From the IMG/VR virus record IMGVR_UViG_3300018024_000368, positions 1 to 29,250 of that record: a DNA stretch of 29,250 bases. One strand, written 5' to 3'. The DNA is from a virus. This document shows positions 6,666 to 14,118 of the stretch, in pieces. The notes beneath the pieces are model-generated. The model was not told the DNA's origin. It saw nothing but the letters and a program-made list of their open reading frames with translations, and ran no database searches. Each line of letters opens with the position of its first letter. The stretch's first letter is position 1. The position numbers and the translations under genes are program-made.

Positions 6666-7136
6666 GTGGACGGGATCCAGGCGGCGGCGGAGCGAGGCAC
6701 AGAGCCCCTACCCACCCCTGATCCCGCCCGGGTGGCCGAGATCAGACGGGCCATAGCCGCCTTCCAGTCCAACCTCGAGGCAGCGGTCAGTCGGCGGGAG
6801 CGGCTCGTCAACGGGGCGTGGTTCAGGTACGGCGAGGAGATGGGGCGCGGTGACGACGAACTCCTGGTGGCGGCCGCCGCAGCCCGGCGGGATCAGGGCG
6901 TCGCGGGCGCGTGGGCTGAGTTCTCCGCCATCATGGCCGCCACCTGGGAGGCGAGCTGCAGATCCACTCGCACCGCCCCGCAGCGGCAGCGGCCGGGATC
7001 CCCGCCCCGGTTGGGTGCCCCGGGGACGTGGCCCAGCGCCCCGGCCTGCTGCTGGTCGTCCAGGCCGCCGCCGCGGCCAGCTGTGCCCCGGTGCTCGCAG
7101 CCAGGGTCACCGCCCTCCCAGGCGCCGGTGCCGTAG
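6666..7136 (+). CDS. Hypothetical protein, probably with a scrambled C-terminus (156 aa)
   Basis: The GTG start follows a TACACT box by 7 bases. Residues 1-98 look like a genuine helical protein (ARVAEIRRAIAAFQSNLEAAV, then AWAEFSAIMAATWEAS) with codons ending mostly in G or C. After about base 6957 the frame turns into a Pro/Arg/Ser-rich string that is the complement of the methylase fragment on the other strand. The original gene therefore probably ended or was cut near 6957, and the rest is read-through into the neighbour. Not recognised. Confidence 0.5.
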   Translation: MDGIQAAAERGTEPLPTPDPARVAEIRRAIAAFQSNLEAAVSRRERLVNGAWFRYGEEMGRGDDELLVAAAAARRDQGVAGAWAEFSAIMAATWEASCRSTRTAPQRQRPGSPPRLGAPGTWPSAPACCWSSRPPPRPAVPRCSQPGSPPSQAPVP

Positions 7137-7273
7137 TCGCGGAGGCCCCAGTACGCAGGGCTGGTCACCACGCAGTCCACGCTCGCCGCCGGCAGCTCGC
7201 GCAGCACCGCCAGGGCGTCGCCCTGGTAGCAGGTGGCCAGGCCGTCCGAGTAGGCGGGCTGGAGGAGGGTCAC
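6893..7273 (-). pseudogene. Truncated N4/N6 DNA methylase, N-terminal fragment (126 aa)
   Basis: Residues 1-60 match the start of beta-class N4-cytosine/N6-adenine methylases: LATCYQGDALAVLRELP, VDCVVTSPAYWGLRDYG (catalytic motif IV, here TSPAYW where TSPPYW is usual) and WEGGDPGCEH. A CRCGAVRVDLQ segment follows near residue 92. In complete relatives this continues into the rest of the catalytic domain, including the FxGxGT S-adenosylmethionine loop. Here the protein stops about 25 residues later, and no other part of such an enzyme is visible in the window. It is therefore expected to be inactive. The GTG start overlaps the stop of the 68-aa gene (GTGA), so the 5' end is still embedded in the methylase operon. 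Confidence 0.75.
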
Positions 7274-7476
7274 CCGACGGCCTCCTGCGGGAGGCGCCGC
7301 GCCTGCTCCCTGGCCAGCCAGCCGAGGACATCCCAGATTGATGGCACCTCCAGCGCGTTCCACATCATCCAACCCCCGGTCTCGGGCATGTGGCACCACC
7401 ACGTCGGCACGCCCTGCGCCGTCTCGGCGGGCCGGAAGGTGATCTCCACCTCGGTGAACGGGGCGAGCGCCATCAT
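7270..7476 (-). CDS. Hypothetical protein (68 aa)
   Basis: A Trp-rich small protein (TWWCHMPETGGWMMWNALEV) with a beta-looking N-terminus and a helical end (IWDVLGWLAREQARRL). Start and stop overlap the neighbours by four bases each (ATGA at 7473-7476, GTGA at 7270-7273), so it is translated between the C5 methylase and the methylase fragment. No family recognised and no nuclease motif seen. Confidence 0.65.
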   Translation of the reverse strand: MMALAPFTEVEITFRPAETAQGVPTWWCHMPETGGWMMWNALEVPSIWDVLGWLAREQARRLPQEAVG

Positions 7477-8816
7477 CGTCCCTCCAGGGTCATGGCCATG
7501 GCGGTGAGACGCCTACCGATCCACTCGACCACCGGCACCGCCACGGCGTTGCCCAGCTGGCGGTACCGCGCCGAGTCCGACTGGCCGTCCGTCCACCCGT
7601 CGGGGAACCCCTGGAGCCGCTCGCACTCGAGCGGCGTCAGCCGACGCACCGCCATCCCCTCGCGGATCGCCTGGTAGCCCTGGCCGGGCTTGCCCCCGCC
7701 CACCTGGAGCGGATCGGTCGTCGAGTTCTCAGTGACCCCGTGCGCCCCCTCGGTGAGAGCCAGCAGGCCGCCCTCGGCGCCACCGCTGTCGGAGTAGGGG
7801 CGAGATCGCAGGGGTTGGGCCACCCCCGCCGTGCCCAGGGTGTCCACGGTGTAGGCAACGGCCGCCTCGGAGACGCCCAGGCCGTGCTGATCCTTGTCCC
7901 GGCCGGAGGTGTCCTGGAGCGTAATCAGAGTGGCGTGGGCCACCCCCAGGACGATCTCGTCCTTGCCGCTCTGCCCGGCGGCACCGGCATCGTGGCCCAT
8001 GGCGGCGGTCAGGGTGGGCAGGATCAGCGTCCCCTTGTTGGCCCCGTAGTCCTGGCCTCCGCCAACGCCTCCAAGGCTGCGCGCAATGCGGCTGGCAGCA
8101 ATCGCCCCCGCTTCTCCGCCCGGCGCAGGATGCCCAGCGCCGCCCTCGGGCTCAAGCAGTACCGCGCCAGGTGCGGACCAGGGGGCTCCAAGATGTCCGA
8201 CAAAGTAGAGGCGACGGCGGCGCTGGGGGACTCCGAAGTGCTGAGCGTCCAGCACCCGGTAGGCGTACCCATACCCGAGTTCTCCCAGCGTCCCGAGGAC
8301 GGCCGCCATGTCCCGTCCGCGATGGTCGGGGCGGATCGCCTGAGCGGTCGTCTCCTCGTCCTCGAGGGGATCAGCTCCAGCTGCGCGGGCGGCGGCAGAG
8401 AGGGCTCCGGAGCACTCAGGGCAGCCGCAGGACGTGAGAAGCCCGGGGACGTTCTCGGCGAGGATCCAGGCGGGAGCGAGCTCAGCACAGAGGCGAGCGA
8501 GCTCATAGAAGAGCCCGCTCCGCGCTCCGCCCAGGCCAGCACGGCGTCCAGCGGTCGACACATCTTGGCACGGGAATCCCCCGCAGACCAGGCGAGCGGG
8601 AGGGAGGCACCCATCGCAGCGTCCGCCGCACCGTCTGGCTGCGTGGACACCCCTCACATCCCCGTGGCGGGGGACATCGGGGAAGTGGCGCTCGAGCACC
8701 GCCCGGGCCTGGGGGTCGATCTCCACCTGGGCGACGCAGTGCCAGCCCAGGCGCTCGAGCGGGAGGTCGAAGCCCCCGATCCCGGAGAACACCGAGACGA
8801 AGGTGTCATCCTCCAT
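7473..8816 (-). CDS. DNA (cytosine-5) methyltransferase, 447 aa
   Basis: All main C5-methylase motifs are present in order: I FSGIGGFDL (10-18), IV GFPCQDVS with catalytic Cys83, VI ENVP (121-124), VIII QRRRRLYFVG (198-207), IX RLTPLECERLQGFP (392-405) and X RQLGNAV (419-425). The target-recognition region spans roughly 210-385. Extra cysteines at 63, 67, 70, 78 and at 130, 132, 135 could form a metal site in two small insertions. The enzyme transfers a methyl group from S-adenosylmethionine to C5 of cytosine in a specific site. No restriction enzyme is recognisable beside it, so it is most likely a protective orphan methylase against host restriction, though the regulator before it recalls restriction-modification control. 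Start overlaps the regulator gene by 11 bases. Confidence 0.95.
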   Translation of the reverse strand: MEDDTFVSVFSGIGGFDLPLERLGWHCVAQVEIDPQARAVLERHFPDVPRHGDVRGVHAARRCGGRCDGCLPPARLVCGGFPCQDVSTAGRRAGLGGARSGLFYELARLCAELAPAWILAENVPGLLTSCGCPECSGALSAAARAAGADPLEDEETTAQAIRPDHRGRDMAAVLGTLGELGYGYAYRVLDAQHFGVPQRRRRLYFVGHLGAPWSAPGAVLLEPEGGAGHPAPGGEAGAIAASRIARSLGGVGGGQDYGANKGTLILPTLTAAMGHDAGAAGQSGKDEIVLGVAHATLITLQDTSGRDKDQHGLGVSEAAVAYTVDTLGTAGVAQPLRSRPYSDSGGAEGGLLALTEGAHGVTENSTTDPLQVGGGKPGQGYQAIREGMAVRRLTPLECERLQGFPDGWTDGQSDSARYRQLGNAVAVPVVEWIGRRLTAMAMTLEGR

Positions 8817-9030
8817 CCGCGCCTACGGCCACGCCGGCGGGCAGGATCTCCTCGAGGGGCACCCCCAGGGCGCGGGCCACGGCGAGCGCCGAGGCCACCA
8901 GGGGCTGGCGCTTGCCCCGCTCCCAGCGGCCGATGATGGAGTCGTCCACGCCGGAGCGCCGGGCCAGCTCCAGGATCGTCCAGCCCCGAGCCATGCGGAG
9001 CGCCCGCAGCCGGTTGGCGGTGGCCTCCAT
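8806..9030 (-). CDS. Xre-family HTH regulator, C-protein-like (74 aa)
   Basis: Almost the entire protein is a Cro/C1-type helix-turn-helix: LRALRMARGWTILELARRSGV, then DSIIGRWERGKRQPLVASALAVARALGVPLEEIL. Size and position directly before a DNA methylase resemble the controller proteins of restriction-modification systems. The ATG at 9030 was chosen because a TATGAT box lies 6 bases upstream (leaderless) and the longer frame upstream is not protein-like. Palindromic sites between it and the divergent gene at 9151 are likely operators for this protein, allowing it to control both itself plus methylase and the rightward gene train. Confidence 0.88.
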   Translation of the reverse strand: MEATANRLRALRMARGWTILELARRSGVDDSIIGRWERGKRQPLVASALAVARALGVPLEEILPAGVAVGADGG

Positions 9031-9036
9031 GCCGCC

Positions 9037-9101
9037 ATCATATCGCGACCCCGCTGCCACTTGACAGTCACCCAGTCCGGGGAGGAGAATGTCAGATGAC
9101 A
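9037..9101. promoter_or_regulatory. Divergent promoters with TGACA/TGTCA palindromes
   Basis: Minus strand: TATGAT (9042-9037) six bases before the regulator's ATG. Plus strand: TTGACA (9061-9066), 18 bases, GAGAAT (9085-9090), a fair promoter for the gene at 9151. Two dyads overlap these elements: TGAC-A-GTCA (9062-9070) over the plus -35, and TGTCA-GA-TGACA (9090-9101) just after the plus -10. They share the TGACA half-site and are placed where a dimeric HTH protein could repress rightward transcription and tune its own. Confidence 0.6.
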
Positions 9102-9150
9102 GACAGATGGGGTACGCGCCAGCCCCCAATACGGCGCAGAGGAGATCCAG

Positions 9151-9726
9151 ATGGCCCGCACATCCAAGGTCCCGGTGGCCGTGGTCGCCAGCATCACGCT
9201 CCCCGCCAGCCTGCTCGAGGCACCCAACCGGGACTGGATCGTCACCTCCTACAGTGGGCACCGGACTCATGAAGGGATCGCGTACCGCGCCACCCTGGCC
9301 TGGAAGGGCACGGTGGTCGGCAGCATCGAGGATGCTGGCGACGGGGGCATGATCCGGGTTCACATCGACTATCTCGGGGATCCGTTCAGGATCGTCCCCA
9401 AGGCGTGGGGGGCCTTCGTCGCTGCTGTACCCCTCGCTTCCCTGGCACGGCTGATCGGCGAGAGCATCTCCGATGAGACGCTCCAGGCGAGCCGGGAGGA
9501 GACGGTCGCCCTCATGTTGGTGGAGGAGCAGCAGTTGCGCCAACGCCTCGACCGTCTCGTGAAGCGAGGTTCCACACCCTTCCTCGCCCCCGGCGAGAGT
9601 GTCTACCCAGGCGGTGCCTTCCGAGTCGTCAAGGCTTCGCGCGATACCGCCCTTGAGACGCTCGACCGCAAGTATCCTGCGCCCTGCCTGGTCTGGACCA
9701 TGGGCGTCGGCTGGGAGTCCCTATGA
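9151..9726 (+). CDS. Hypothetical protein (191 aa), first gene of the rightward train
   Basis: Beta-rich N-terminal half (VPVAVVASITLPASLL, then GIAYRATLAWKGTVVGSIEDAGDGGMIRVHIDYLG) and a helical middle (SDETLQASREETVALMLVEE). It has a GAGGAG ribosome site before the ATG and the divergent promoter about 60 bases upstream. The GC content is a little lower than that of its neighbours. No family recognised. Being first behind a regulated promoter, it may be an early gene. Confidence 0.75.
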   Translation: MARTSKVPVAVVASITLPASLLEAPNRDWIVTSYSGHRTHEGIAYRATLAWKGTVVGSIEDAGDGGMIRVHIDYLGDPFRIVPKAWGAFVAAVPLASLARLIGESISDETLQASREETVALMLVEEQQLRQRLDRLVKRGSTPFLAPGESVYPGGAFRVVKASRDTALETLDRKYPAPCLVWTMGVGWESL

Positions 9727-9890
9727 GCACCCGCGCCGAGGCTATGGCCAACCGTGACCGGATCATCGCGCTCTGCGAGCGCGCGGAGCGCGAGCGCACC
9801 CGACGTGTCTGCCCGTGCGGGGTGGTGGTCCTACGGGGCCGCTGCCCCGCCTGTGGCCGCCCCGACCCGCAGCGGAGGGCTCGCTCATGA
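9723..9890 (+). CDS. Small zinc-ribbon protein (55 aa)
   Basis: N-terminal basic helix (NRDRIIALCERAERERTRR) and a compact C-terminal ribbon, VCPCGVVVLRGRCPACGRP, with CxC and CxxC knuckles that would bind one zinc. Start and stop overlap the neighbours (ATGA at 9723 and 9887). Codons end in G or C as in adjacent genes. Probable nucleic-acid or protein adaptor; function unknown. Confidence 0.65.
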   Translation: MSTRAEAMANRDRIIALCERAERERTRRVCPCGVVVLRGRCPACGRPDPQRRARS

Positions 9891-10246
9891 GCGATGTCGC
9901 CGTGGATGAGCCCGACTTCACCATCACCCTGACCTCGCGGCCGCCGATCCGCATCGTGAGGGCGATCTGGCCGATCCTGGCCGGTTCCGCCGTCGATGTC
10001 GGCGACCAGACGGCCACCCTCACCGTGCGCCAGCGGGTGGACGGTGACGGGGCCATCGTGTACGGGGTGCTCCGTCCCAGCGCGTCGACGCCAGGGCGCC
10101 GCCGGGGGGTGCTCCTGGAGCGCCCCCTCATCATCCCCACCGCCTGCCGAGGCGTGGCCCTGGATCTGCTCCCCGACCACCCCCAGACCGCCTCCGACCT
10201 CGCCGAGGCCGTCATCGCGAAGCTCCCGGCGGAGAGGCTGCCATGA
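9887..10246 (+). CDS. Hypothetical protein (119 aa)
   Basis: Beta-rich start (FTITLTSRPPIRIVRAIWPILAGS), a DGDGAIVYGVLRP turn and a basic RRRGVLLERP segment. The C-terminal third is helical (TASDLAEAVIAKLPAERL). Small phage proteins with a FTI-T--PP---- opening occur, but I cannot name a family with certainty. Coupled at both ends by ATGA overlaps, which fix the start at 9887. Confidence 0.7.
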   Translation: MSDVAVDEPDFTITLTSRPPIRIVRAIWPILAGSAVDVGDQTATLTVRQRVDGDGAIVYGVLRPSASTPGRRRGVLLERPLIIPTACRGVALDLLPDHPQTASDLAEAVIAKLPAERLP

Positions 10247-10356
10247 CCGCCCTGGTCAGTGCCGCCGCCGTCCTCATCGTCACCACCGTCGGGCTCGCCG
10301 CCGCCCTCATCACGGCCCTCGCCGTGCTGGATCGGCGCTTGGCCCACCACCACTGA
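10243..10356 (+). CDS. Single-span membrane mini-protein (37 aa)
   Basis: Almost wholly one hydrophobic helix (about residues 4-28, rich in Ala, Val, Leu and Thr), then DRRLAHHH at the end. The start overlaps the stop of the preceding gene (ATGA), and a GAAAGG ribosome site for the next gene follows its stop. The coupling and clean hydrophobic span argue that it is translated. Confidence 0.55.
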   Translation: MTALVSAAAVLIVTTVGLAAALITALAVLDRRLAHHH

Positions 10357-10367
10357 AAGGCACCGAG

Positions 10368-11024
10368 ATGTTCAAGATCCTCACCGGACTCGTCCTCGCC
10401 GGGCTCGCCCTGGCGGGCTTCAACCTCGTGGGCGGCCACCCGCCCTTCCAGCCCTTCTACACCGGGCCGCTGCCCGTCCTGAGCAGTCCCAGCGCGACCC
10501 CGACGCCCGCCCAGGCGCCCGCCGCGCCGCAACTGATCGCCCCGACGGGGGGGGCGTCCTCCACGGCAAAGGCAGCGCCGTCGCTGATCCCGCTCAGCCC
10601 CTCCGCCGCGCCCGTGATGAGCGTCGCCTGGACGGCGGCGGACTGCTCCTGGGCGGCCGCGACCCTCGGCCAGGACGCCAGCCTGGACAGCGCCGAGGCG
10701 GCCGCGCTGCAGGCGGGCACCGACACCCGCTACCCACTCTCCGACATCCCCTACTACCGCCAGGAGGCGTCCGACTGGACGACCCTGGCGGGCTGGATCG
10801 CCACCGCCTGCCAGAGCGGGCAGTACCCGACCCGGACTGACATCGCCGAGGCGGCCGGGTGGGTCACCCAAGCCCTGGCCAGCCACGAGAACGACGCCAG
10901 CCTGTACCCCCAGGACGCCGCCTGGGACACGCAGTGGGAGCAGAATTACGACCGTCTCATCGGGATGCTGGGCACCGCCCTTGACGCCTCCTGCGCCGAC
11001 GGCGCTGCCTGCGCGCAGTCATGA
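10368..11024 (+). CDS. Secreted or membrane-anchored protein (218 aa)
   Basis: Residues 2-20 are a signal or anchor helix (ILTGLVLAGLALAGFNLV). A Pro/Ser/Ala/Thr linker spans about 33-85. The folded domain after it contains two likely disulfide cysteines (DCSWAAATLG and IATACQSG) and ends CADGAACAQS. The ATG at 10368 is preceded by AAAGG. Extracellular localisation is inferred from the export signal and linker; no enzymatic motif is seen. Coupled to the following zinc protein by ATGA. Confidence 0.72.
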   Translation: MFKILTGLVLAGLALAGFNLVGGHPPFQPFYTGPLPVLSSPSATPTPAQAPAAPQLIAPTGGASSTAKAAPSLIPLSPSAAPVMSVAWTAADCSWAAATLGQDASLDSAEAAALQAGTDTRYPLSDIPYYRQEASDWTTLAGWIATACQSGQYPTRTDIAEAAGWVTQALASHENDASLYPQDAAWDTQWEQNYDRLIGMLGTALDASCADGAACAQS

Positions 11025-11368
11025 GTGTGGAGACGATGGAGCGGAGGGACAGGGCTCAGCCCTGCGCCTGGTGCGGGCGGCAAGCCTCCCTCCGCTTCCG
11101 CTGGGTGGCGCCGCCCGGCCAGGAGCACCCGTGGCGGCCCATCTGCGACGGCTGCCTCGGCGGCCTGGAGACGGTCGACAGCGAGAGGCAGCTCAAGCAC
11201 GATAGGGAGCAGGCAGAGGCCGACGCCCGTCGCGACCTCGCCTACCGCCTCGCCGCCGCCACCGGGATCTCAACCCCCGATTCTCCCTTCCGCTACTACG
11301 CCTACTTCACCATGTCCGACGATGACCTCCTGGCCCTGGTCGAGTGGTGCGAGCGGAGGACGGGGTGA
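11021..11368 (+). CDS. Zinc-finger-like protein (115 aa)
   Basis: CAWCG at about residues 15-19 and CDGCL at about 42-46 form a CxxC-x23-CxxC site. A charged helix follows (SERQLKHDREQAEADARRDLAYRLAAA), and the C-terminus is YYAYFTMSDDDLLALVEWCERR. Position in a run of similar small Cys-pair proteins suggests one of several host-takeover factors; this is inference. Confidence 0.7.
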   Translation: MSVETMERRDRAQPCAWCGRQASLRFRWVAPPGQEHPWRPICDGCLGGLETVDSERQLKHDREQAEADARRDLAYRLAAATGISTPDSPFRYYAYFTMSDDDLLALVEWCERRTG

Positions 11369-11529
11369 TGAATGACCTCAGCAGATGGCGACGCCGACGC
11401 CGACGCGATGCCATCATCGGCTGGGCCGGGGCGATCCTCTTCGGCATCGCCTTCTGGGCCGTCCTGATCTGGGCGATCATCCGCTGGGTGAGCACGGGAA
11501 ACCCCCTCTGGGGTCAGGGTCTGCCATGA
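11368..11529 (+). CDS. Small basic membrane protein (53 aa)
   Basis: An Arg block (RWRRRRRRD) precedes one transmembrane helix (AIIGWAGAILFGIAFWAVLIWAII), then a short outside tail. The arginines predict an N-in orientation. Its ATG shares a base with the previous stop (TGATG). Unknown role. Confidence 0.65.
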   Translation: MNDLSRWRRRRRRDAIIGWAGAILFGIAFWAVLIWAIIRWVSTGNPLWGQGLP

Positions 11530-11735
11530 GGGCGCTGACCATGAGCGGGCTCGCGCGGCGCGCCGCCGGGGCGTTCCCGGTCATCGTGCTCCTGGTCGCG
11601 CTCGCCTTCCTCGCGACGCTGCTCGCCTGGGAGGCCCTGACCCCCGTCCACGCGGTGGGCTGGGGCACCCCGACCCCGTCCCCGCCGCCCTGCGGGTCGG
11701 CCGCCTCCACCCCCCTCGGGGAGTGCTGGACATGA
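11526..11735 (+). CDS. Small signal-anchored protein (69 aa)
   Basis: An N-terminal basic start (RALTMSGLARRAA) and hydrophobic helix (FPVIVLLVALAFLATLLAWEAL) are followed by about 27 residues ending in a Pro/Ser stretch with two cysteines (PPPCGSAASTPLGEC), perhaps an extracellular disulfide. Overlaps both neighbours by ATGA. Confidence 0.62.
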   Translation: MRALTMSGLARRAAGAFPVIVLLVALAFLATLLAWEALTPVHAVGWGTPTPSPPPCGSAASTPLGECWT

Positions 11736-12202
11736 CCCGCCCATGGGGTTGGCCGGTCGTCTCAGAGGGTAGGGGGGGCGCCGTCACCATCGTCCAGGAG
11801 TTCCCCGCCGTCACTGCACCAGGCGCCTTGCCCCGGCGCCCCTACATGGACCTCGGCGATGTCTGCATTCTCTTCTCCGAGGACGGCTTCGCCCGCGCCT
11901 ACGATGTGATCGGCCTCGCCTCCTGGATCGCTGAACGGGCCGTCGGCTTCCACTACCGGCTCTTCCCGGTGGCCGCCCCCCTCCGGGAGGCCGCCCTCTT
12001 CGGGCGACTCGTCGGCATCCCCCAGGGCTGCTCCCTCGAGAGCGTCTTCCTCGTCGGCACCGCAGCGGTTCCGCGTCTCTGGTGGCCAGCGCTGAGCGCG
12101 ATCAGAGAGACGCACCAGCGCCTCGCCGAGGCACGGGACACGCTCCGCCACTGGACCGAGGAGGTCGCGTCCCTGGATCGGTTTGTGGAGGGGCTCCCGT
12201 GA
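11732..12202 (+). CDS. Hypothetical protein (156 aa)
   Basis: Globular alpha/beta protein with DVCILFSEDGFARAYDVIGLASWIAER in the centre and a C-terminal amphipathic helix (IRETHQRLAEARDTLRHWTEEVASL). The ATG at 11732 overlaps the upstream stop and is preferred to a GTG nine bases earlier. Its stop overlaps the ASCH gene's GTG. No family recognised. Confidence 0.7.
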   Translation: MTRPWGWPVVSEGRGGAVTIVQEFPAVTAPGALPRRPYMDLGDVCILFSEDGFARAYDVIGLASWIAERAVGFHYRLFPVAAPLREAALFGRLVGIPQGCSLESVFLVGTAAVPRLWWPALSAIRETHQRLAEARDTLRHWTEEVASLDRFVEGLP

Positions 12203-12648
12203 AGGCGCTGACGCTTACCCAGCCGTGGGCATCGCTGGTCGCAGCGGGGGACAAGAGCGTCGAAACGCGCTCCTGGTCGACGCGCTACCGTGGCCCGCTG
12301 GCCATCCACGCTGCCAGGGGACGGCCCACCTCGGCCTATTTCGACACCCAGCGCCACCTCGCCCAGTTGTACATGGGCGTCGATGTCGATGCCCTCCCGA
12401 CTGGCACGGTGGTCGCCGTCTGTGTACTGCGCTGCTGCCTCTCTGTCGATAACTCCTCCGTCCGCTCACTCCTCCGTGCCCGCCCGTTGGAGGAGCCACT
12501 GGGCGACTACGGGCCGCAGCGCTGGGCGTGGCTCCTCGCCGACATTCATCGCCTGGAGAGACCGATCCCGGCCGTGGGCCATCAGCGGCTCTGGGAGTGG
12601 ACGCCACCCGATGGCCTACTCGTCTCCTGGACTCCACGCGATGGGTGA
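12199..12648 (+). CDS. ASCH-domain protein (149 aa)
   Basis: Opens with the ASCH signature: KALTLTQPWASLVAAGDK at 2-19, ETRSW at 22-26 and YRGPLAIHAA at 30-39, where the GxKxxExR segment lines the RNA-binding groove in family members. A later YGPQRWAWLLADIHRLERPIPAVGHQRLWEW completes the PUA-like barrel, as in small stand-alone ASCH proteins. ASCH domains act in RNA binding, and some cleave RNA or hydrolyse modified nucleosides such as N4-acetylcytidine. The substrate here is unknown. The GTG start overlaps the previous stop. Confidence 0.88.
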   Translation: MKALTLTQPWASLVAAGDKSVETRSWSTRYRGPLAIHAARGRPTSAYFDTQRHLAQLYMGVDVDALPTGTVVAVCVLRCCLSVDNSSVRSLLRARPLEEPLGDYGPQRWAWLLADIHRLERPIPAVGHQRLWEWTPPDGLLVSWTPRDG

Positions 12649-13015
12649 GATGCTCCCGCCGCACCAGTGCGGGCTGCGCGGCTCCTGCCGCGACGGCATC
12701 CACGTCGATCACATCTGGGTGGCCACCCGCACCGGCGCCGAGGGCACGTTCGCGCTGCCCAGCCCGGAGCAGTGGAATGAACTCGGCACCCAGCTGATCC
12801 AGCGCGAGGGTGTCTTCCCGATCCTGCTGGAGCTGCTCCCCAACATGCGCCCAACCCCACCCACCGCAGCGGTGGGGTCAGTGTGCTGGCGCGTCACCTA
12901 CGCCGACGACCTTGAGGTGGCGCGCCGTCACGCCGCCTACCTCAGCCAGGCTGGCCTCTCGGAGGGGTACAACTTCCCGCCCGACCAGGAGGGATCCGAT
13001 GTCCACGATGTTTGA
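12641..13015 (+). CDS. Hypothetical protein (124 aa)
   Basis: Contains HQCGLRGSCRDG near the start (two Cys) and a middle helix (PEQWNELGTQLIQREGVFPILLELL). Near the end is WRVTYADDLEVARRHAAYLSQAGLSEG, which looks like a small alpha/beta fold. It overlaps the ASCH gene by 8 bases and the next gene by 17. No family recognised. Confidence 0.65.
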   Translation: MGEMLPPHQCGLRGSCRDGIHVDHIWVATRTGAEGTFALPSPEQWNELGTQLIQREGVFPILLELLPNMRPTPPTAAVGSVCWRVTYADDLEVARRHAAYLSQAGLSEGYNFPPDQEGSDVHDV

Positions 13016-13559
13016 CCTCGTCTTTCCGGGAGGGGCACGGGACGCCCCCCGCTCCGATGTCGTGCTCCTCCTGGTCGGGCTGCGACCCGACGACGTGGGA
13101 CGCTTCCGCGACGCCTGGGTGGAGCGCACGGAGCCGGGCCAGCTCCGGGTCGCCGTCTACACCCGCAACGGCGGCGGCAACCGCGACCACTGGGCGCTCA
13201 GCTACCCCGAGACCTCCGAGGGGCCGTACTGCGTGTGCCCCGGCTGCATCATCACCCACCGGCTGCCCAGCAACCCGCTGTACCTCAGCGACGAGGACGA
13301 CGACTTCGACTCGACCTATGCGACCGTGTACTTCCGCCTCCCCACCGAGGCCGAGGCCGCCGCCTTTGGGCTCCGCGCCGATGTCATCCGCGCCGCCGCC
13401 GAGACGCTGGCCGGTCCCGTGGTGGACATGGATGAGCGGTGGAGCGAGGCACTGGAGGCCCTGCGGACGGCCCCGCTGCCCGACGGGCTGCGCCACCTTG
13501 GCGACCGCATCCAGCGGGCCGAGGCGGGGTTGATCATCACCATCGGCGAGGACGGGTGA
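12999..13559 (+). CDS. Hypothetical protein (186 aa)
   Basis: The ATG at 12999 has AGGAGGG 5 bases upstream. The protein has a Rossmann-like opening (DVVLLLVGLRPDDVGRFRDAWVE), a CVCPGC Cys cluster at about 76-81 and an acidic loop (SDEDDDFDSTYATVYFRLP). The helical C-terminus contains VDMDERWSEALEALRTAP. The Cys cluster may bind metal. Function unknown. Confidence 0.7.
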   Translation: MSTMFDLVFPGGARDAPRSDVVLLLVGLRPDDVGRFRDAWVERTEPGQLRVAVYTRNGGGNRDHWALSYPETSEGPYCVCPGCIITHRLPSNPLYLSDEDDDFDSTYATVYFRLPTEAEAAAFGLRADVIRAAAETLAGPVVDMDERWSEALEALRTAPLPDGLRHLGDRIQRAEAGLIITIGEDG

Positions 13560-13858
13560 TGGCCGGTCCCGAGATCTCCCGGTACGGGGTCCTCTACCCG
13601 CCCGGCTCCTGGCCGTGCAACGACGACGGCGTCCAGGTGCCGAGGCGCACCGAGGGCAGCCGAGCCACCGGGTACGGCTTCCAGGACTTCGCCCTGGTCT
13701 GCCGCATCTGCGGCGACGAGTGGGAGAACACGGAGCAGATCGGGATGGTGGCGGCACACTTCCACCACCACCACCCCGGCGAGTCCAAGGTCAAGATGGC
13801 ACTGCTCTGGCTGGGCCGTGGCCCGGCCCCGGGCTCACCCCGGAGCCACCTTCGATGA
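13559..13858 (+). CDS. C2H2-like zinc protein (99 aa)
   Basis: The segment CRICGDEWENTEQIGMVAAH, followed by further histidines (FHHHH), resembles a C2H2 finger: CxxC, a 15-residue spacer and an H-x-HHH cluster. The N-terminal half is Gly/Pro-rich. The start overlaps the previous stop (TGATG) and the stop overlaps the next ATG. Nucleic-acid binding is inferred from the finger only. Confidence 0.7.
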   Translation: MAGPEISRYGVLYPPGSWPCNDDGVQVPRRTEGSRATGYGFQDFALVCRICGDEWENTEQIGMVAAHFHHHHPGESKVKMALLWLGRGPAPGSPRSHLR

Positions 13859-14118
13859 GGTTCCCCTGGTCGCGTCCCGCGCCCCCTGCGCCCGATGCTC
13901 CCGTGATCGAGGAGGAGATGTGCTCCGACTGCGGCCGCTGCCTGGTGCGGTTCCACACCGACGGCACCTTCGACCTCGATGAGCAGGCCGGGGTGTCGCT
14001 AGCCGTCACGGGGAAGGTCCTCCGCGAGGCGGCTGAGCGGGCTCTGCCGTTCCGGCTGTCCGCCGTGCCCGGCACCGCCCGCTGCTACCGCTGCCACCCC
14101 GACGGAGAGCGTGGATGA
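13855..14118 (+). CDS. Small zinc-ribbon protein (87 aa)
   Basis: CSDCGRC at about residues 23-29 and CYRCHPDG near the C-terminus form the two halves of a zinc ribbon around a beta-rich insert (LVRFHTDGTFDLDEQAGVSLAV). Tightly coupled to both neighbours by ATGA. Role unknown. Confidence 0.65.
   Translation: MRFPWSRPAPPAPDAPVIEEEMCSDCGRCLVRFHTDGTFDLDEQAGVSLAVTGKVLREAAERALPFRLSAVPGTARCYRCHPDGERG

Noticed and set aside
7740-8936. 398-aa plus-strand frame opposite the C5 methylase
   Set aside because: It is antisense to an intact enzyme with all motifs in order. The composition (Gly/Arg/Ala runs) is that of a GC-rich shadow frame.
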